From contig JAJQID010000105.1 of NCBI GenBank assembly GCA_021199405.1, forward strand, positions 1 to 9,759: a stretch of 9,759 bases of DNA, written 5' to 3'. The DNA comes from Lachnospiraceae bacterium. GTDB taxonomy: Bacteria > Bacillota > Clostridia > Lachnospirales > Lachnospiraceae. Below, piece after piece: positions 6,625-9,759 of the stretch; positions within the stretch are counted from its first letter, which is position 1, and each line of letters starts with the position of its first letter. The notes under the pieces were generated by a model. It made no database searches and was not told the origin of the DNA. It was given only the letters and a program-made list of their open reading frames with translations. The position numbers and the translations under genes are program-made.

Positions 6625-7494
6625 ATGGCAAAAGAAAAAATAGATAAGAGATATGTAAACAAAGTACATATCCATGCGTTTGATATCATATTGATCATCT
6701 TCTTTGTCCTGCTGGCGTTTATCATCATTATCCCGCTGTGGAAGGTGCTGGTGGACTCCTTCGACTTGAAGACCTCCTATGGCATGCGTCTGCTGCCTGC
6801 GGAATTTGGATTTGAGGGTTACAAACAGATCTTTACAAACTCAACGCTGTATCGTCCTCTGATGATTTCCTTCTTCACGACGATTGTGGGTACCTGTATC
6901 GCATTGATATTATGCACTCTGGGTGGATATGTGCTGATTCAGTATGATATGCCGGGCCGTAACTTCTGCGCGAACTATCTGCTGTTTACCATGATCTTCA
7001 ACGGCGGCATGATCCCTACCTACCTGGTGCTGCGCACTGTAGGCCTGACCAACACAATCTGGGTGGTAATTCTGTTCCCGGCATTGAGCGTATACAATCT
7101 GGTGCTGATGAGAAACTTCTTTGAAGGCATTCCGGGCAGTCTGTATGAGGCGGCGAAGCTGGACGGCTGTTCTCCAATGGGAACGTTCATTCGTATCGTA
7201 CTCCCGCTGTCCAAGGCGGCGTTGGCTTCCATCGGTCTGATGTTCGCCGTGTCCTACTGGAACGATTACACTCACTACAAACTGTATATTACCAACTCCA
7301 ACCTCTACAACTTCCAGATGAAGCTGAGAGGAATGGTACAGGGCTCTGAGATGCCCAACATTTCCGGCAACCTGACAGAGAACACATTGAGCAACGCAGC
7401 CATCATTATCGCGATCCTGCCGTTCATGATTCTGTATCCGTTCCTGCAGAAGTATTTCGTGCAGGGCGTGAATGTGGGCGCTGTGAAAGAGTAA
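6625..7494 (+). CDS. Carbohydrate ABC transporter permease (LplC/YtcP-like)
   Basis: A protein of 289 residues from ATG 6625. AGGAGG at 6611-6616 overlaps the stop codon of the upstream permease, and the 8-nt spacing supports translational coupling. The upstream in-frame GTG at 6616 is inside that ribosome site and is rejected. It is the second inner-membrane permease of the importer. Hydrophobic segments lie at about 19-42, 80-105, 116-136, 143-166, 197-212 and 255-275. The EAA loop reads E175-A-A-K-L-D-G, then FIRIVLPLSKAAL. The C-terminus, YPFLQKYFVQGVNVGAVKE, is the hallmark ending of LplC/YtcP-type subunits. A strong terminator follows, closing the operon without an ATP-binding subunit. 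Confidence 0.94.
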   Translation: MAKEKIDKRYVNKVHIHAFDIILIIFFVLLAFIIIIPLWKVLVDSFDLKTSYGMRLLPAEFGFEGYKQIFTNSTLYRPLMISFFTTIVGTCIALILCTLGGYVLIQYDMPGRNFCANYLLFTMIFNGGMIPTYLVLRTVGLTNTIWVVILFPALSVYNLVLMRNFFEGIPGSLYEAAKLDGCSPMGTFIRIVLPLSKAALASIGLMFAVSYWNDYTHYKLYITNSNLYNFQMKLRGMVQGSEMPNISGNLTENTLSNAAIIIAILPFMILYPFLQKYFVQGVNVGAVKE

Positions 7495-7520
7495 TTCATC
7501 AGTAATAGGGTTACAAACTG

Positions 7521-7550
7521 AGCGGTATGGCTTACGCCATACCGCTTTTT
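7521..7550 (+). terminator. Intrinsic terminator of the ABC importer operon
   Basis: AGCGGTATGGC (7521-7531) and GCCATACCGCT (7536-7546) form a perfect 11-bp stem with the loop TTAC, followed directly by a T-run ending at 7550. It begins 26 nt after the last permease and separates the importer from the ankyrin-GH43 gene. Confidence 0.93.
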
Positions 7551-7578
7551 CAGTAGCCGTATTTTTTGGGTACCCGCA

Positions 7579-7607
7579 TTGATCGGAATAAAGGTCTGTG
7601 TTAAACT
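7579..7607 (+). promoter_or_regulatory. Candidate promoter for the ankyrin-GH43 gene
   Basis: TTGATC (7579-7584) and TAAACT (7602-7607) are separated by 17 bp. Each matches the consensus at four of six positions. The resulting leader of about 120 nt would contain the repeats at 7612-7664. The strong terminator upstream means this gene needs its own promoter, but the exact boxes are uncertain. Confidence 0.35.
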
Positions 7608-7611
7608 CAAA

Positions 7612-7661
7612 TTTGGGTTCTGAAGTGGAAAGTGAAGTTTTACTGACCTGAGTTTGGGTTC
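7612..7661. repeat. Direct repeat TTTGGGTTC in the ankyrin-GH43 leader
   Basis: TTTGGGTTC occurs at 7612-7620 and 7653-7661, start to start 41 bp (about four helical turns). The second copy sits between the arms CCTGA (7647-7651) and TCAGG (7660-7664). The first is preceded by CTCAAA, making an imperfect palindrome. The arrangement fits paired operator half-sites or an RNA leader structure. The function is not known. Confidence 0.45.
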
Positions 7662-7736
7662 AGGATGGAGAAATATTATGAAGACAGACACAGCCAGTGA
7701 CCGCGCTGAAAATAACTATTTTTATTGGAGGGAGCT

Positions 7737-9641
7737 ATGTCAAAATTATACGACGCCATTATTTCACAGAATGTACCGGAGGTAAAGAGACTCCTGGAGA
7801 TCGACCCGCCGGCGATTGACGAGCAGGTGGACGGAGCACCATTGAGCTTTCTTGCGGCGCGAACCGGGAATCTGGCGCTGGTCAGGTATATCGTGGAGTA
7901 TTCCAGAGCCAGCTTCAATACCTTTGACGGCAGGCACCGTCATATCCTCCATTATGCGGCAGAGTCAGGAAGTGTGGAGGTATGCAGGTATCTGGTGGAG
8001 CGTGTGGGAATGGACCCGACCACCGGGGACATGTCTTTGATGACCCCCTATGAGATTGCAGCGCAGTGCGGACACCGGGAGCTGACGGCCTATTTTGCCC
8101 AGGTGTGCGGGGCGGAGCTTTCCCGGATGTACAAAAATCCCATTCTTACCGGAATGCATTCCGACCCATCTATCTGCCGGGTGGGGGAGGACTATTACAT
8201 GGTGCATTCCTCCTTTATTTTCTTTCCCTGTATTCCTATTTCCCATTCCCGGGATCTGATTCACTGGGAGACCATCGGCCACGCTATCACCAATCCCGAA
8301 TGGGCGGATATTGACCATCTGGAGGGAGGCCGGGGTTATTGGGCCGCGGATATTTCTTATTATAAAGGGAAATTTTATGTTTGCGCCACCTACCGAATGA
8401 ATGACGACGGTACGGTTTACCGTAAGCAGATTGTGGTTTCCTCTGATCGACCGGAGGGACCCTACAGCAAGCCCGCTGTCATTGAAGAGGATGGCATTGA
8501 TCCTTCTATTTTCAATGATGACGATGGCAGGAGATATATGCTTTTAAACCGGGGGGCGCGGATTTTTGAACTGAATGAGGACGCCACGGAGAAAATCGGC
8601 GAAGCCACCCTGTTATTTTACGGAGATCATAAGAGGGCGCCGGAGGGTCCCCATCTGCTGAAAAAGGACGGCTATTATTACCTCTTTGAGGCGGAGGGCG
8701 GCACCGGGCTGACTCACAGGATCACCGTATCCAGAGCCGACAGTCTGTTTGGGGTATACGAGCCCTGCCCATATAACCCCATCATGCGGCAGGAGGATCC
8801 GGCAGCGCCGATCCAGCGCTGCGGCCACGGCAAGCCGGTAATGACGCAGAATGGGGAGTGGTTCATGGTCTATCTCTGCGGGCGACAGGTGGATGGGAAA
8901 TACAGTATTCTGGGAAGAGAGACGGCGCTGGATCCGATCACCTGGACGGCGGACGGCTGGCCCATTGTGAACCGGAGAAAGGGCCCCGGTTATTTACAGA
9001 AAAAACCGGATCTTCCGGAATGTATTCTGGAAGATGACTGTACTCTGGATCTGGCAAAAAGGGAAATTTCCCCGATATGGGTGACGCCCAGGGCGCCGGA
9101 GGAGGGCGCGATCGGCATTGAAGACCATATTTTATATTTGAAGGGAAGCAAAGCGCCGCTTTCTGATGTGGCCAGCAGAAATATTCTTTTGAGAAGACAG
9201 ACGGATTTTTGCTTCACAGCGCAGGCGGAGTTTTCTTTGCAGGAGCTGTGCGGGGAGCAGAGCGAGGGACTGATCGGATACTATGATGAGAATACCTGGC
9301 TGACCTTTGGGCTGCATCAGACGCCGGAGGGCTGTGCAGTGTATGTGACAGAACACATCGGCCATGAGGATATTGTGCACGAGCCTGTGTATCTTTCCGT
9401 GGAAAATGCGCTCTCTATTACCTATAAGGTAGAGACGGACTTTTTGAGGAGACATTTTTCCTTCCATTTGGACGGACAGCCGTGGCAGGACTATGAGACA
9501 CTGGAAAATGTGTATTACCTCTGTGATGAGGCCATTCAGATGGGCAAACGCTTTACCGGCGCCATGATCGGCATGTACGCTTATGCGGGAGAGAAGCCCT
9601 ATACGGCAAGGGTGCTGGGATTTTCTTACGGGGCAAAATGA
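7737..9641 (+). CDS. Ankyrin-repeat / GH43 beta-xylosidase-like fusion protein
   Basis: A protein of 634 residues from ATG 7737, with GGAGGG at 7727-7732. Residues about 1-127 form four ankyrin-like repeats, recognisable as SKLYDAIISQNVPEVKRLL, then LSFLAARTGNLALVRYIVE, then ILHYAAESGSVEVCRYLVE, then TPYEIAAQCGHRELTAYF. Residues from about 131 are a GH43 five-bladed propeller of the beta-xylosidase/arabinofuranosidase type. The base is D143 (HSDPSI), the pKa-modulating Asp is D255 (IDPSIFNDDDG), the acid is E303 (PEGPHLLK) and an active-site His is H364 (CGHGKPV). The usual WAPD motif reads WAAD (202-205). Residues about 427-634 look like the concanavalin-like C-terminal domain common in GH43 xylosidases. 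No signal peptide or membrane segment is visible, so it should act in the cytoplasm, probably on imported oligosaccharides. Ankyrin repeats normally mediate protein binding. A partner is not evident here. Confidence 0.92.
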   Translation: MSKLYDAIISQNVPEVKRLLEIDPPAIDEQVDGAPLSFLAARTGNLALVRYIVEYSRASFNTFDGRHRHILHYAAESGSVEVCRYLVERVGMDPTTGDMSLMTPYEIAAQCGHRELTAYFAQVCGAELSRMYKNPILTGMHSDPSICRVGEDYYMVHSSFIFFPCIPISHSRDLIHWETIGHAITNPEWADIDHLEGGRGYWAADISYYKGKFYVCATYRMNDDGTVYRKQIVVSSDRPEGPYSKPAVIEEDGIDPSIFNDDDGRRYMLLNRGARIFELNEDATEKIGEATLLFYGDHKRAPEGPHLLKKDGYYYLFEAEGGTGLTHRITVSRADSLFGVYEPCPYNPIMRQEDPAAPIQRCGHGKPVMTQNGEWFMVYLCGRQVDGKYSILGRETALDPITWTADGWPIVNRRKGPGYLQKKPDLPECILEDDCTLDLAKREISPIWVTPRAPEEGAIGIEDHILYLKGSKAPLSDVASRNILLRRQTDFCFTAQAEFSLQELCGEQSEGLIGYYDENTWLTFGLHQTPEGCAVYVTEHIGHEDIVHEPVYLSVENALSITYKVETDFLRRHFSFHLDGQPWQDYETLENVYYLCDEAIQMGKRFTGAMIGMYAYAGEKPYTARVLGFSYGAK

Positions 9642-9663
9642 AAATCATCCAGTCAGTGCATGG

Positions 9664-9683
9664 AAAACAGACATGTTTGTTTT
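9664..9683. promoter_or_regulatory. 20-bp near-perfect palindrome after the ankyrin-GH43 gene
   Basis: The left half AAAACAGACA and right half TGTTTGTTTT are reverse complements except for one position pair, centred on ACATGT (9671-9676). It begins 22 nt after the GH43 stop. With no loop and low GC it is a better protein-binding site than a terminator, perhaps for whatever gene lies beyond the right edge. Confidence 0.4.
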
Positions 9684-9709
9684 GAAGCTGAAAACCTTGA
9701 AAAACGCTG

Positions 9710-9732
9710 AAGTGAAAAGTTAACTTCCACTT
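9710..9732. repeat. Copy of the AAGTG-type element, second copy at 7623-7645
   Basis: This 23-bp stretch matches 7623-7645 at 17 of 23 positions when aligned without gaps. Here it is centred on GTTAAC (9719-9724) with arms AAGTGAAAA and TTCCACTT. The rest of the right-hand tail (9642-9759) shows no gene. Confidence 0.35.
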
Positions 9733-9759
9733 TGAAAGACAGCTCCAAAAAAGTTGCAT

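Noticed and set aside
5563..6675. 370-codon minus-strand frame over the first permease
   Set aside because: Histidine- and glutamine-rich translation typical of an antisense shadow. The plus strand encodes a clear permease with an EAA motif.
1..9759. Search for tRNA, rRNA, CRISPR arrays, transposases or integrases
   Set aside because: None seen. There are no spaced direct repeats of CRISPR type and no transposase-like protein.

Overview
The window looks like chromosomal DNA from a Gram-positive gut Clostridia member, most likely a Lachnospiraceae relative. The evidence is strong AGGAGG-type ribosome binding sites, TTGACA/TATAAT-type promoters, a lipoprotein sugar-binding protein of the LplA type with two permeases, and GH43 arabinan/xylan enzymes without signal peptides. 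The coding regions look moderately GC-rich and the spacers AT-rich. The genus cannot be named from sequence alone.

Layout: (1) 1-1069, minus strand: a serine beta-lactamase-fold hydrolase whose C-terminus runs off the left edge. (2) 1070-1343: an AT-rich divergent promoter region. (3) 1344-2093, plus strand: a two-gene module with a consensus promoter. A DUF4160 gene is broken by a 5-bp tandem duplication, and an intact DUF2442 domain fused to an XRE helix-turn-helix follows. (4) 2181-3608: a GH43 glycosidase with a CBM6-like tail, interrupted by an in-frame TGA at codon 13, before its predicted catalytic base. (5) 3609-7550: a carbohydrate ABC importer operon made of a promoter with an upstream inverted repeat, a twin-arginine-type lipoprotein binding protein, an intercistronic hairpin, an LplB-type permease, an LplC/YtcP-type permease and a strong intrinsic terminator. 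(6) 7551-9641: a repeat-bearing leader followed by one long gene joining four ankyrin-like repeats to a complete GH43 beta-xylosidase-like enzyme. (7) 9642-9759: a non-coding tail with a near-perfect 20-bp palindrome and a copy of a motif also found in the leader of the ankyrin-GH43 gene.

How the genes may work together (inference): the importer brings in an oligosaccharide, plausibly arabinoxylan- or xylan-derived. Cytoplasmic GH43 enzymes then cut it to monosaccharides. No ATPase for the importer is encoded here, so a shared MsmX-like ATPase elsewhere is expected. The most unusual item is the ankyrin-GH43 fusion: eukaryotic-style protein-interaction repeats on the front of an intracellular sugar hydrolase whose three predicted catalytic residues are intact. 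Two neighbouring genes, DUF4160 and the first GH43, each carry a single disabling lesion, which is either real decay or sequence error.
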